Of a stretch of 32,293 bases of DNA, positions 32,267-32,293 are shown one piece after another. The DNA is from Arachnopeziza araneosa. Taxonomy: Eukaryota > Ascomycota > Leotiomycetes > Helotiales > Arachnopezizaceae. How positions within the stretch are numbered: position 1 is the first letter of the stretch; every line of letters begins with the position of its first letter. Location: the NCBI GenBank assembly GCA_003988855.1, contig QYAI01000228.1:1-32293 (forward strand), written 5' to 3'. Under the pieces are notes generated by a model. It searched no databases, was not told the origin of the DNA, and saw only the letters and a list, made by a program, of their open reading frames with translations. A program made the position numbers and the translations under genes.

Positions 32267-32293
32267 CCCCCCCCCCCCCCCCCCCCCCCCCCC
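32267..32293. repeat. 27-base C homopolymer at the window end
   Basis: The last 27 bases are all C. A run of this length at the exact end suggests that assembly stopped in a homopolymer, so its true length is uncertain. Confidence 0.85.

Larger units (their letters stand above)
31740..32293. other. 5' flank of the C2H2 gene, low-complexity, ending at assembly edge
   Basis: Promoter-side sequence of the minus-strand gene. It contains a G11-type homopolymer near 31810, a CAGCCAG tandem at about 32041-32075, GGACA and GGGCA repeats at 32095-32190 and a final C run. No gene is seen. Confidence 0.5.

Overview
The window looks like nuclear DNA of a filamentous ascomycete (Pezizomycotina). Introns are short (45-105 bp, one of 341 bp) with GT..AG ends and CTAAC/CTAAT/CTGAC-type branch sites. 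Two fungal-style transcription factors with low-complexity arms, a Zn2Cys6 factor and fungal MFS transporter relics are present. A Leotiomycete-like relative is a guess only; nothing in the sequence fixes the genus.

Layout. Bases 1-5400 hold no intact gene that I recognise. They contain a decayed C-terminal piece that recalls fungal HNH-nuclease-like proteins (69-323), short repeats and GC/pyrimidine-rich spacer. Bases 5989-7557 encode a three-exon Zn2Cys6 regulator with a minimal upstream ORF overlapping its start. Bases 8822-9355 encode a small three-helix DUF202 membrane protein. Bases 9356-14034 are gene-poor: a relic of an ACS/Dal5-type MFS permease lies on the minus strand (about 11568-11894), followed by the long leader of the next gene. 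Bases 14035-17547 are one uninterrupted 1170-codon C2H2 zinc-finger protein. Bases 18487-20161 are a sugar-porter MFS pseudogene with three TGG-to-TAG stops, one TAA and three frameshifts. Bases 20631-22078 encode an alpha/beta hydrolase with an unusually long intron.

The right part is a nucleotide/DNA-replication neighbourhood. dUTPase (plus strand, 23420-24050) converges on pyridoxal kinase (minus, five exons including an 11-nt microexon, 24190-25458). Upstream of that lies PCNA on the minus strand (25880-26875), whose ATG is split by an intron. An ACGCGT MluI cell-cycle box sits about 120 bp upstream of the PCNA start and a CACGCGA element sits just upstream of the dUTPase start. Both genes could therefore be G1/S controlled: dUTPase keeps dUTP out of DNA and supplies dUMP, and PCNA is the replication clamp. 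The remaining sequence is a 3.3 kb spacer with unassigned ORFs and microsatellites, then a second C2H2 regulator on the minus strand (30160-31677). The window ends in 27 consecutive C, probably an assembly edge.

I found no CRISPR array, rRNA, convincing tRNA or intact mobile element, and no clearly new multi-gene system. The most notable signals are gene-structure oddities (split start codon, microexon, overlapping uORFs) and the mutation pattern in the transporter pseudogene.
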